64,000 bases of DNA, taken from DATBHW01 sp035307385. Lineage in GTDB: Bacteria > Chloroflexota > Ktedonobacteria > Ktedonobacterales > DATBGS01. The stretch lies in the NCBI GenBank assembly GCA_035307385.1, contig DATGID010000037.1:69979-133978 (forward strand), given 5' to 3'. Made by a program: the position numbers and the translations under genes. Shown here piece by piece: positions 1 through 7,348 of this stretch (position 1 is the stretch's first letter; each line of letters starts with the position of its first letter). Below the pieces are notes generated by a model. That model searched no databases and was not told the DNA's origin. It saw only the letters and a program-made list of their open reading frames with translations.

Positions 1-836
1 GTATCGCTGTCTGCGTTGCTGCTGCCCTGATGCTGAAAAATCATCGTAGGTACCTCCGCAATATCGGGCGCTGGGGCTGGCGGTGGATGAAGCGGCGGCA
101 GACTTAAAGGTGCCGGGCCACCAGAGGTTGACCGGCCAAGGCTGCGACCCGAGCCGCTGCTTCCCATCATGCCTTGAGGCAGATCAAGACCACAGTTGGC
201 GCAAGTGCTGGAGCCAGGATTGTTCTGCCAGCCGCAGCGAGGGCAGATAATCGTGCGCCGCACGGGGGCATTGGGTGGCACTGTTTCAAATGGGGCGGTT
301 GCTCCTGCTGGTGGAGGTGCTGCATAGCCGCCAGAGAGAAGTTGCCCACCAGCCTTGCCGCGCTGCGGGAACGCGAGGGCTGGGGCTTTCTGGCTCTGTA
401 CATCTCTGCGCTGGCGGGCGCGCACTTGAAGCAGGAAGGTCATGATGAACACCAGCACGACCAGAATCCCCAGGACACCCAGCGCAATATAGGTGGTAGG
501 AATGCCAAAGAGCGTCGTGGGCAGGAAGCTGCCTGAACTTGACGTGCTGCTGACCGATGTTGTCTTGGGGGGAGTGGTAGGCACTGCTGTAGGTACCAGC
601 GTTGCTATATCTTTTGGCGTGGCAGTGGGCGAAGGAGTTGGGGTGACAGTCGGGGTATGGGTCGGGGTCGGAGTCACCGCTTTGCCTGCAAGGGGCTGCG
701 CTCCTCGGGGTGCCGGGCCAGTCAGGCTCGCGGCGCTGACAGCCGAAGCGAGGACAAAGAGCATGCCGAGCGCCAGGCAGAACGCCAGCAGGCCAGAAAG
801 CAATGATCGCCGTTGGATGCGCAAGGGCTGTTGCAT
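1..836 (-). CDS. Secreted/anchored zinc-ribbon membrane protein (partial, runs off left edge)
   Basis: Open frame on the minus strand from an ATG at 836 to the window edge, about 278 codons with no stop. GGGAGGGACC lies just upstream of the start. Residues about 12-36 form a signal peptide ending near ASAVSAA. A Thr/Pro-rich spacer (TPTHTPTVTPTPSPT) follows, then one transmembrane helix around residues 110-138 and a basic stretch. A zinc ribbon (CPRCGWQNNPGSSTCANCG) follows, then a Pro/Ser-rich tail. The layout suggests an exported stalk, one membrane pass and a cytoplasmic zinc ribbon. It starts 67 bases after the kinase stop on the same strand, so it is probably co-transcribed and may be a partner or substrate of the kinase (inference). 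The function is not recognised. The C-terminus is missing. Confidence 0.8.
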   Translation of the reverse strand, partial: MQQPLRIQRRSLLSGLLAFCLALGMLFVLASAVSAASLTGPAPRGAQPLAGKAVTPTPTHTPTVTPTPSPTATPKDIATLVPTAVPTTPPKTTSVSSTSSSGSFLPTTLFGIPTTYIALGVLGILVVLVFIMTFLLQVRARQRRDVQSQKAPALAFPQRGKAGGQLLSGGYAAPPPAGATAPFETVPPNAPVRRTIICPRCGWQNNPGSSTCANCGLDLPQGMMGSSGSGRSLGRSTSGGPAPLSLPPLHPPPAPAPDIAEVPTMIFQHQGSSNADSD

Positions 837-903
837 GACTGGTCCCTCCCTCAGATACGTCGTCCCGGTCCCATCGCCCAGTTGGTCAGAAGTCGATACT
901 GGT

Positions 904-2724
904 TTAGTGTGTTGTCCCTGGCCCACCAGCGCCTCCCAGATTGCCTGTGGCTGCCCGCGCACGCAGACGTTGCAGGGTAGCCTGCGCTTGCGTATCGGCA
1001 GGATTCAGCCGCACGGCTGCCTCACATTCGCGTAGGGCATCGGGCAGGCGGCCCTCGCGCTCGTAGACCTGGCTGAGCAGATGGCGGGCTGCCGCGCTTC
1101 CAGCGTCGATGCGCAGCGCTTCGACAAACGCGCGCTCGGCATCCGAAAGCCGGTTCAGGCGCAGGCAAAGCTGGCCGATATTCATCTGTACTGCCAGGTT
1201 GCGCGTTAGCAGGCGCGCCGCTTCGCGGTATTCGACCAGCGCTGGCTCAAGCTGGTTGGTTTGCTCCAGGCACTGGCCGAGCAGGCGATGGGCCTCACCG
1301 TCGTTGGGGTTATGGCGCAGGGCATTTTGATAGGCTGCAATGCCTTCTGCCGGGCGGCGCTGCAAAAACAAATAGACGTCACCGATGAGACGGTGTGTTT
1401 CGGCATCATTGGGGTTGAGTTGGAGCGCGCTCTGGTAGGCCGCCAGCGCGTTGGTGGTATCTGGCGGCTGGCTGCGCGCGTGAATCATACCCAGGACTTT
1501 ATAGACCTGCGGGTTGCGCTGGTCAAATTGCAACGCTTGCCGAGCGGTGTTGAGTGCTTCGATAAAGCGCCGCTGCTCCAGGAACGCGCGCGCCTGGTTA
1601 ATGTAGCCGGCTGCCGGTCCAGAAAGCGTTTGGATGGGCGGCTGATAGGTAGGCGCCATCCCTGGTGGCCCGCTTTGTGGGCCAAGGGGAGGACGCGCGC
1701 CCATGGGTGGTGGTCCCATGGGGCCAGGCTGTGGCAGCAGCGGCGGCAGGCGCACAATGGCCTGCTCCATCTCGCCCGCGCTGGGCCAGCGCGCCATCGG
1801 GTCTTTTTGCAGGGCGCGGCCAATGATCTGATCGAAGGCAGGGCTGATCTCTGGACGCAGGCTGCGGATGGTGGGGAAATCGAAGATCGATGGTTTGTTA
1901 TTGGTGGCTTCATGGCGTGTCAGCAGCCGATGGAGGGTTGCGCCCAGGGCATAGATATCGCTTTTCGGCAGGGGTTTGCCTTCCAACTGTTCCGGTGGCG
2001 CGTAGCCCAGGGTCATGATGACGGTAGCCTGGCGTCCGCTCTGGAACGAACGGGCAATGCCGAAGTCGATCAACTTCACTTTGTCATCACTGGTGACCAT
2101 AATATTGGAGGGCTTCAGGTCACGAAAGATGACGGGCGGATTCTGGCTATGGAGATAGGCCAGCACGCTGCACATCTGCGCGGCCCAACTGCGCACGCGC
2201 GCTTCGGGTAAGCCGCGCGTCTGGCCTTCTTGCTCCAGCACTTCGGCCAGCGTCTTGCCGTCCACGAACTCCATGACCAGATAGTTGTGCCCGTTTTCGG
2301 CAAAGAAATCGAAGACTTTGGGGATGGCAGCATGGTGCAGGTCCAACAGCATATGTGCTTCGCGCTCGAACCATTGCAGCGATTGTTCGCGGTCTTCTTC
2401 ATTGCTGAAGTTATCCAGCATTTCTTTGATAGCGCAGGCCCGCTTGAAATGCTGATCATAGCCTTTATAGACAGCGCCCATGCCACCTTTCGCCACGGCT
2501 TTTTCGACGCGATAGCGCTGATGTTGTAGCTCTGTGCCAGCCGTCAGCCGCCTGGGGCCTTTATCGCCCCCGCGTTTGGGGTCGCTATTCGGCTCGTCAT
2601 CCGACGGCGGCGGGCTAGAAATAGGCTCGCGCGCCTCTTTGGCGTTTCCCAAAGGTTCATGGCATTTCACGCATAGTTGTGCGTCATCATCGTTTGCTGT
2701 ATGGCAATTGGTGCATTCGATCAC
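904..2724 (-). CDS. Zinc-ribbon serine/threonine protein kinase with C-terminal TPR repeats
   Basis: About 606 residues. A zinc ribbon (CTNC and CVKC, within the first 25 residues) is followed by an acidic/Pro linker and a Hanks-type kinase domain at about 70-330. Visible motifs are the glycine loop GGMGAVYKG, the ATP lysine in CAIKEM, the catalytic loop FRDLKPSN, DFG in LIDFGIAR, and GYAPPEQ. The usual HRD is FRD here. A Pro/Gly linker (about 335-375) and roughly six TPRs reach the C-terminus (for example NPNDAETHRLIGDVYLFLQ). No transmembrane helix is evident, so it is probably cytoplasmic and the TPRs may recruit substrates. I chose GTG at 2724 because GGAG lies 8 bases upstream. A TTG six codons earlier (2742) is also possible. 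It is the first gene of a leftward operon, divergent from nuoA. Confidence 0.93.
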   Translation of the reverse strand: MIECTNCHTANDDDAQLCVKCHEPLGNAKEAREPISSPPPSDDEPNSDPKRGGDKGPRRLTAGTELQHQRYRVEKAVAKGGMGAVYKGYDQHFKRACAIKEMLDNFSNEEDREQSLQWFEREAHMLLDLHHAAIPKVFDFFAENGHNYLVMEFVDGKTLAEVLEQEGQTRGLPEARVRSWAAQMCSVLAYLHSQNPPVIFRDLKPSNIMVTSDDKVKLIDFGIARSFQSGRQATVIMTLGYAPPEQLEGKPLPKSDIYALGATLHRLLTRHEATNNKPSIFDFPTIRSLRPEISPAFDQIIGRALQKDPMARWPSAGEMEQAIVRLPPLLPQPGPMGPPPMGARPPLGPQSGPPGMAPTYQPPIQTLSGPAAGYINQARAFLEQRRFIEALNTARQALQFDQRNPQVYKVLGMIHARSQPPDTTNALAAYQSALQLNPNDAETHRLIGDVYLFLQRRPAEGIAAYQNALRHNPNDGEAHRLLGQCLEQTNQLEPALVEYREAARLLTRNLAVQMNIGQLCLRLNRLSDAERAFVEALRIDAGSAAARHLLSQVYEREGRLPDALRECEAAVRLNPADTQAQATLQRLRARAATGNLGGAGGPGTTH

Positions 2725-2888
2725 AGCCGCTGCTCCATCCAACCCGCCTCACGAGCGGTGGTCACTGCCCGGGACCGCGCCGGTTCCTGCCATCATAGCA
2801 TTCTCTCGGTGGGGCGGTCAATATATGTTCAGTGCATTCAAGGCATCACACGGTTTCACACGATTTAACACAGCCCATCTACTGGCTC

Positions 2889-2898
2889 ATTATAGCAT
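2889..2898 (-). promoter_or_regulatory. Extended -10 promoter for the kinase operon
   Basis: The minus strand reads TATGCTATAATGAG, an extended -10 (TG-n-TATAAT, hexamer at 2894-2889). No good -35 is seen 17 bases upstream. Transcription would begin near 2882 and give a leader of about 150 bases before the kinase. The same 14-base string occurs in the divergent nuo promoter. Confidence 0.6.
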
Positions 2899-2922
2899 AT
2901 CCTCTTGTTCCCAATAGCCTAG

Positions 2923-2963
2923 CCACATATGGCATAGCTGTCAAGGCCCTTTGCCATATGTGG
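2923..2963. repeat. 12-bp inverted repeat between divergent promoters
   Basis: CCACATATGGCA (2923-2934) and its exact reverse complement TGCCATATGTGG (2952-2963) are separated by 17 bases. They sit between the leftward kinase promoter and the rightward nuo promoter. No T-run follows, so a two-site operator is more likely than a terminator (inference). Confidence 0.6.
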
Positions 2964-2996
2964 AGGCTGTGGCTGCAAGCTATCAGTCCTGTTTCT

Positions 2997-3025
2997 TTGT
3001 CGGAATCTGTGGGCTATGCTATAAT
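2997..3025 (+). promoter_or_regulatory. Sigma-70 promoter of the nuo operon
   Basis: TTGTCG at 2997-3002, a 17-base spacer, and TATAAT at 3020-3025 preceded by TGC, which makes an extended -10. Transcription would start near 3032, giving a leader of about 95 bases to the nuoA GTG. Confidence 0.75.
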
Positions 3026-3127
3026 GAGAAACGGCATAACAAGCAAAGCGCAGGCCGCTCAGCCGTGCTGGCAGCGTCGCTGCCACTCATCTCCAGCCCA
3101 TCTGAGACGGCCTTTCTGGAGGTATCT

Positions 3128-3499
3128 GTGGCAAATATCGGCTATTTATATGCACTCCTCTATTTTCTTGTGGGATGCATGTTAGTGACGGTGGGCCTGA
3201 TCGCTGCCAGGGTGGTCGGTCGCTTTACCATTAAAAAACACGCGTCGAGCAGCAAAAATCTCATCTATGAATCTGGTGAGACGGCGCGCGGCAGCGCCTG
3301 GGTCCAATATCCACTCGCCTTTTATGTCTTTGCCCTGCTTTTTGTGGCCTTTGATGTGGATATTGTCTTTTTGATCTCCTGGGCGGTGGTGTTCCAGCAA
3401 TTAAGCTGGTTTGGCTTTGTCGAGATCATCTTCTTTATTGTCGTGCTGGCGCTGGGACTGGTCTACGCCTGGCGTAAAGGAGTGATTCGATGGATATAA
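3128..3499 (+). CDS. nuoA: NADH-quinone oxidoreductase subunit A
   Basis: 123 residues, the usual NuoA length, with three transmembrane helices (about 5-27, 63-85, 95-115). It is a membrane-arm subunit at the junction with the hydrophilic arm of complex I. Between helices 1 and 2 the loop carries YESGETARGSAWVQYPLAFY, and helix 2 carries FVAFDVDIVFLISWAV, the NuoA signature with DVD/SWA in place of the common DVE/PWA. The GTG at 3128 is chosen because GGAGG lies 6 bases upstream. The open frame continues 59 codons further left, but that part has no membrane or family features. It overlaps nuoC by 10 bases. Confidence 0.93.
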   Translation: MANIGYLYALLYFLVGCMLVTVGLIAARVVGRFTIKKHASSSKNLIYESGETARGSAWVQYPLAFYVFALLFVAFDVDIVFLISWAVVFQQLSWFGFVEIIFFIVVLALGLVYAWRKGVIRWI

Positions 3500-4197
3500 C
3501 CCCGCGCTCGTCGCAGCTTGGTCCGTCATCGGCCAGAACGCCGCTGGCGTTCCAACCCGATCATGTTGCTGAATTGACCCGCGCGCTGCATGGCGTGGAG
3601 GGTCTGGTAGGCCATCCGGTATTGATGGGCGGTGGTGGGGTGGGCATCGAGGTGGAGCGTGCCAGGCTGGTGCAGATCAGCCGCGCGCTGCGTGATGATC
3701 TGGGCTTTGAAATGCTGACCTCGGTATCGGGCGTGGACATGCGCGATCACCTGGAGGTGGTCTATCATCTGCGCTCGCTGTCGCGCAACTGGCTGCTGCA
3801 AATGAAGGTGGCGCTGGAGCCGGGCAATCCTCAGGTGGATAGCCTGGTGGGCGTGTGGCTGTCGGCGAACTGGCTGGAACGCGAGACCTATGACCTCTTT
3901 GGCAGTATCTTTGTTGGGCATCCTGATCTGCGCCGCATTTTGCTGGACGACGAGTTTGAAGGCTATCCGCTGCTGAAGAGTTTCCATCAGACGCCGATGA
4001 CGGTGCATGATCGCGCGACGACCCAGGTTGCGCCGGAGGAGGCGCTTTCTGGGGAGGCGCAGCGCGGGGTGGAGCGCGTGGTATCCAAACGGCTGGGCCA
4101 GGGCACCATGGAGCGTTTGCATCCCGGCACGCCGACCTTTGGCGACGCGCACTATCCTGACCAGCCTGGCGTTCCCGAATCAGAGGGCGTGGACTAA
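3490..4197 (+). CDS. nuoC: NADH-quinone oxidoreductase subunit C
   Basis: 235 residues. It is a peripheral-arm subunit of complex I that docks NuoD. The family signature ERETYDLFGSIFVGHPDLRR is present around residue 130, followed by ILLDDEFEGYPLLKSF. The C-terminal ~60 residues (after TVHDRATTQVAPEE) are hydrophilic and go beyond the core domain. AAAGGAG precedes the ATG. The frame overlaps the nuoA stop by 10 bases, indicating translational coupling. No nuoB lies between nuoA and nuoC, and no NuoB-like cysteine motif is present in this protein. Confidence 0.95.
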   Translation: MDITPRSSQLGPSSARTPLAFQPDHVAELTRALHGVEGLVGHPVLMGGGGVGIEVERARLVQISRALRDDLGFEMLTSVSGVDMRDHLEVVYHLRSLSRNWLLQMKVALEPGNPQVDSLVGVWLSANWLERETYDLFGSIFVGHPDLRRILLDDEFEGYPLLKSFHQTPMTVHDRATTQVAPEEALSGEAQRGVERVVSKRLGQGTMERLHPGTPTFGDAHYPDQPGVPESEGVD

Positions 4198-4224
4198 CCC
4201 CCGCCTTAAGAGGAGCAAAGAGCT

Positions 4225-5379
4225 ATGGCTATCGATGCAGAGAATCAACAAGTGACCCCTGAATATATCGAGGGCGCTGAAGGTTTTCGCTCTGAGGAAA
4301 TGGTCCTGAATATGGGACCGCAGCACCCTTCTACCCATGGCGTGCTGCGCCTGGTGTTGACTCTCGACGGCGAGACGGTGGTCCATTGCACGCCGGTCAT
4401 CGGCTATCTTCATCGGGGCATTGAAAAAATCCTGGAAAATCGGCCCTATATGGGCGGCATCCGTTATATGGATAATGCCGACTACCTCTCCCCTATGCTG
4501 AATGAAACGGCATATGCTGGCGCTGTCGAGCAATTGATGGGATTGGAGCCACCGCGCCGCGCGCAGTATATTCGGCTGATGACCAATGAGATGCAGCGCA
4601 TTGCCAGCCATATGGTTGCCATCGGCACGTATCTGCTGGACCTGGGCGCGATGACACCGGTGCTGTATTGCTTCCGCGACCGCGAAGGCATTATGGATTT
4701 GTTCGAGGCGCTGGGCGGCAGCCGCTTCAATGTCAACTATCTGCGCGTCGGCGGGGTGCTGCACGATTTCCCCAAGGGCTGGCTGAGTCGGCTGGAGCAG
4801 TGGTGCAATACGTTCGATGATTCGTTAAAAGAATTAGAGAACCTGGTGGCGGGCAATGAAATCTTCGAGGCGCGCACCCAGGGCGTGGGCTATATTGACC
4901 CGCAGCAGGCGGTCGCCTATGGCCTGACCGGCCCGAACTTGCGCGGGTCGGGCGTCAGCTTCGATTTGCGGGTGGATCGCCCGTATATGGCCTATCGCGA
5001 GGTCGCGGTGAATCCGGCGGTGCGCCAGGAGGGCGATGCTTTTGCGCGCTTCCGCTGTCGCCTGGATGAATGCTATGAGAGCCTGCGGCTGATTCGCGTG
5101 GCGATGGATCAACTGCCTGGCGGGCCGATTTCGACGCGCACGCCGATTGCTTTGCGCCCACCACGCGGCGAGACCTACTTTGCGGTGGAGAGCAGCAAGG
5201 GTGAGCAAGGGATTTACCTGATTAGCGATGGCTCGGAATATCCCTATCGTGCCAAGATTCGTGGCCCATCGTTTGTGAATCTGCAAATCTTGCCGGAACT
5301 GCTGCGCGGCCACAAGATGGGCGATGTGGTGGCAATTCTGGGGAGTATTGATCTGGTTCTTGGTGAGGTGGATCGATGA
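4225..5379 (+). CDS. nuoD: NADH-quinone oxidoreductase subunit D
   Basis: 384 residues, standard for the 49-kDa subunit, which with NuoB forms the quinone-binding cavity of complex I. The N-terminal signature NMGPQHPSTHGVLRL is present (about residues 29-43), with GYLHRGIEKILENR and NADYLSPM following. The protein ends with LGSIDLVLGEVDR, the conserved NuoD C-terminus. The start is supported by AAGAGGAGC upstream. The stop overlaps the nuoH start (ATGA at 5376-5379), so D and H are coupled. NuoB, its obligate structural partner, is not encoded in this window. Confidence 0.97.
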   Translation: MAIDAENQQVTPEYIEGAEGFRSEEMVLNMGPQHPSTHGVLRLVLTLDGETVVHCTPVIGYLHRGIEKILENRPYMGGIRYMDNADYLSPMLNETAYAGAVEQLMGLEPPRRAQYIRLMTNEMQRIASHMVAIGTYLLDLGAMTPVLYCFRDREGIMDLFEALGGSRFNVNYLRVGGVLHDFPKGWLSRLEQWCNTFDDSLKELENLVAGNEIFEARTQGVGYIDPQQAVAYGLTGPNLRGSGVSFDLRVDRPYMAYREVAVNPAVRQEGDAFARFRCRLDECYESLRLIRVAMDQLPGGPISTRTPIALRPPRGETYFAVESSKGEQGIYLISDGSEYPYRAKIRGPSFVNLQILPELLRGHKMGDVVAILGSIDLVLGEVDR

Positions 5380-6665
5380 TACCGGAAATTTGGCAAGAAG
5401 TTATTCACTTCTTTATTACGCTGATCTTTACGCTGCTCTTTGTGCCGGTGATTCCGCTGGTGGGCACTTATCTGGACCGTAAGATTCTCGGCTTGATGCA
5501 GGACCGCCTTGGGCCAACCTATGTTGGGCCGTTTGGCTCGCTGCAAAGCGTCGTGGATATGGTGAAGCTGCTTTCCAAAGAGGACATCAAAGCCAGCGCG
5601 ACGGATAATATCGTCTTTACGCTGGCTCCGGTGGTTTTTCTGGCTCCGGTCATCACTGCGTTTGTGATCTTGCCGTTCTCGCCCTATATGACGGTCAGCG
5701 CGCTGCCGACGGGCATCATCTTATATGTGGCGCTCAGTTCGCTGGACGTAATCGGCGTCTTTATGGCAGGCTGGGGTTCCAATAACAAATATGCGCTGAT
5801 GGGCGGCTTGCGCTCGGCGGCACAGATGATCTCCTATGAACTGCCGCTGGTGCTCTCGCTGATTCCCGTGATCATGCTCACCAGCGCGTTGGGCAAGGGC
5901 GGCATTGGCTCTATCTCGCTGAGCGATATCATCAGGGCGCAGATGAATCCCTGGTGGCTCTGGTTTGTGCTGATTCAGCCGCTGGGCCTGCTGATTTACT
6001 ATACCTGTGGGCTGGCCGAGACCAACCGCGCCCCGTTTGACTTACCCGAAGCGGAATCAGAACTGGTCGCGGGCTATCTGACCGAGTACAGCGGCCTGCG
6101 CTGGGCGATGTTCTTCCTGGGCGAGTATGCCAATATGGTGATCGTCTCGGTGATTACAACGGCTCTGTTCCTGGGCGGCTGGTCTGGCCCTGGAGCCAAT
6201 GAGGGCTTCTGGGTGGGCCTGCTCGGCGGAATAGGCGGCGGCATCGTCTTTAACATCATTGCGGTCTTCTGGTTCATGGTCAAGCTGTGGGCCGTGATCT
6301 TCCTCTTTGTCTGGATTCGCGCAACGCTGCCACGCCTGCGCGCCGACCAGTTGATGCGTTTTGCCTGGCTGGTGCTGATGCCGATCACGCTGGCGAATAT
6401 TCTGATTAGCGGGTTCATCCTGCTGATTGTGCCTGAATTGATGGGCACGGTGACGGTGCTTCAGGTGCCGGTGCAAGTCTGGATTCTCGGCGCGGTGAAC
6501 TGGGTGATGTTCTTCGTCTATGTCTTCCTGCTGGGTCGGCTAACGGGCGTCTCTGTGACTGGCAAGACGCCGCGCTGGATGAAACGGCGAGTACTGGCAC
6601 AGGCAAAGGCACAACCAGCCCAGCCAGCCGCGCAGCCCGCGGCGCTGGCCCAGGCGCAGAAATAA
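5376..6665 (+). CDS. nuoH: NADH-quinone oxidoreductase subunit H
   Basis: 429 residues with about nine transmembrane helices. NuoH is the membrane subunit under the quinone site. Family signatures are DRKILGLMQDRLGPTYVGPFG near the N-terminus and AETNRAPFDLPEAESELVAGY near residue 220, followed by TEYSGLRWAMFFLGEYAN. After the last helix comes a basic stretch (GKTPRWMKRRVLAQAKAQ) and an Ala/Pro/Gln-rich tail of about 25 residues that most homologues lack. It is the last nuo gene here and is followed by a strong hairpin, so the operon ends after A-C-D-H. Confidence 0.96.
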   Translation: MIPEIWQEVIHFFITLIFTLLFVPVIPLVGTYLDRKILGLMQDRLGPTYVGPFGSLQSVVDMVKLLSKEDIKASATDNIVFTLAPVVFLAPVITAFVILPFSPYMTVSALPTGIILYVALSSLDVIGVFMAGWGSNNKYALMGGLRSAAQMISYELPLVLSLIPVIMLTSALGKGGIGSISLSDIIRAQMNPWWLWFVLIQPLGLLIYYTCGLAETNRAPFDLPEAESELVAGYLTEYSGLRWAMFFLGEYANMVIVSVITTALFLGGWSGPGANEGFWVGLLGGIGGGIVFNIIAVFWFMVKLWAVIFLFVWIRATLPRLRADQLMRFAWLVLMPITLANILISGFILLIVPELMGTVTVLQVPVQVWILGAVNWVMFFVYVFLLGRLTGVSVTGKTPRWMKRRVLAQAKAQPAQPAAQPAALAQAQK

Positions 6666-6669
6666 CGGG

Positions 6670-6724
6670 AAGCGCCAGGTGCATACAAACGAGAGAGGTC
6701 GTCGCGTGTATGCACCTGGCGCTT
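6670..6724. terminator. 18-bp stem-loop after the nuo operon
   Basis: AAGCGCCAGGTGCATACA at 6670-6687 pairs perfectly with 6707-6724 across a 19-base loop. There is no T-run after the stem, so this may be a Rho-assisted terminator or an RNA-stabilising hairpin. It lies 4 bases past the nuoH stop. Confidence 0.65.
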
Positions 6725-6743
6725 CAGCTTGTGGAGCGTTACG

Positions 6744-7343
6744 ATGGCAAACGAAGGTGGCGCGAAAAAACACAGATGGATTCCGCTGGCACTTGGCGCG
6801 GCTGGCCTGGCAACCGGTCTGGTGATTGGAGGGGCGCGCGCTGTGAAGGAGATAGAAATCTCCAGCGAGTGGGAAATTGACGCGCCAGCGGAACAGGTCT
6901 TTGAGATGCTGCTGGATACGCGCAATTATGCCGAGTGGTGGCCTGAGATAGCCGGGCATGCCAATACCGCTGGCCCGTTCATCACCGCCCGCACCGTTGC
7001 CCGCTGTGCGGCGCGTGTGCCGGTCTCGTTCCTTCCTTTCTTGCCAGCGCTGCATATGACGCTTCATTTTCCGCAGATCGAGCGCAACCAGCGCATTCGC
7101 GCTCGCCTGACGGGCGATGTCAGCGGCATTGCTGAATGGGTGATTGTGCCACACGGCGCAGGCGTGGTGCTCAAGAATAACACGCGGCTGCGCTTGACCC
7201 ACCCGCTGCTCAATCTGGCCGCGCTGGTCTTGCCGGAAGCCTCCTGGCGTTTGAATCTGGAGCGGATGCTGCTGGAGGCGCGCGTCGGGCTGCGGCGCAC
7301 GCTGGAGTTTCCTGAGGCCGAGTTGGCGCTCGCCAGGCCCTGA
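6744..7343 (+). CDS. Membrane-anchored SRPBCC (START-like) ligand-binding protein
   Basis: 199 residues. A short basic N-terminus and one hydrophobic segment (PLALGAAGLATGLVIGG) are followed by a polyketide-cyclase/SRPBCC-like domain. It begins EIEISSEWEIDAPAEQVFEMLLDTRNYAEWWPEI, with the typical pattern of an acidic strand, APAEQVF helix and paired tryptophans. This fold binds hydrophobic ligands, but the ligand cannot be told from sequence. ATG at 6744 is preferred because GGAG lies 7 bases upstream. A TTG five codons earlier is in frame. The next gene starts 5 bases after the stop, so the two are likely co-transcribed. Confidence 0.75.
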   Translation: MANEGGAKKHRWIPLALGAAGLATGLVIGGARAVKEIEISSEWEIDAPAEQVFEMLLDTRNYAEWWPEIAGHANTAGPFITARTVARCAARVPVSFLPFLPALHMTLHFPQIERNQRIRARLTGDVSGIAEWVIVPHGAGVVLKNNTRLRLTHPLLNLAALVLPEASWRLNLERMLLEARVGLRRTLEFPEAELALARP

Positions 7344-7348
7344 CGGAC

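Noticed and set aside
174..1035. Plus-strand open frames across the left edge
   Set aside because: The minus strand carries a signal peptide, membrane helix and zinc ribbon in one continuous frame; the plus frames are shadows.
1261..2211. 316-codon plus-strand frame inside the kinase gene
   Set aside because: It is antisense to kinase and TPR motifs and has no domain of its own.
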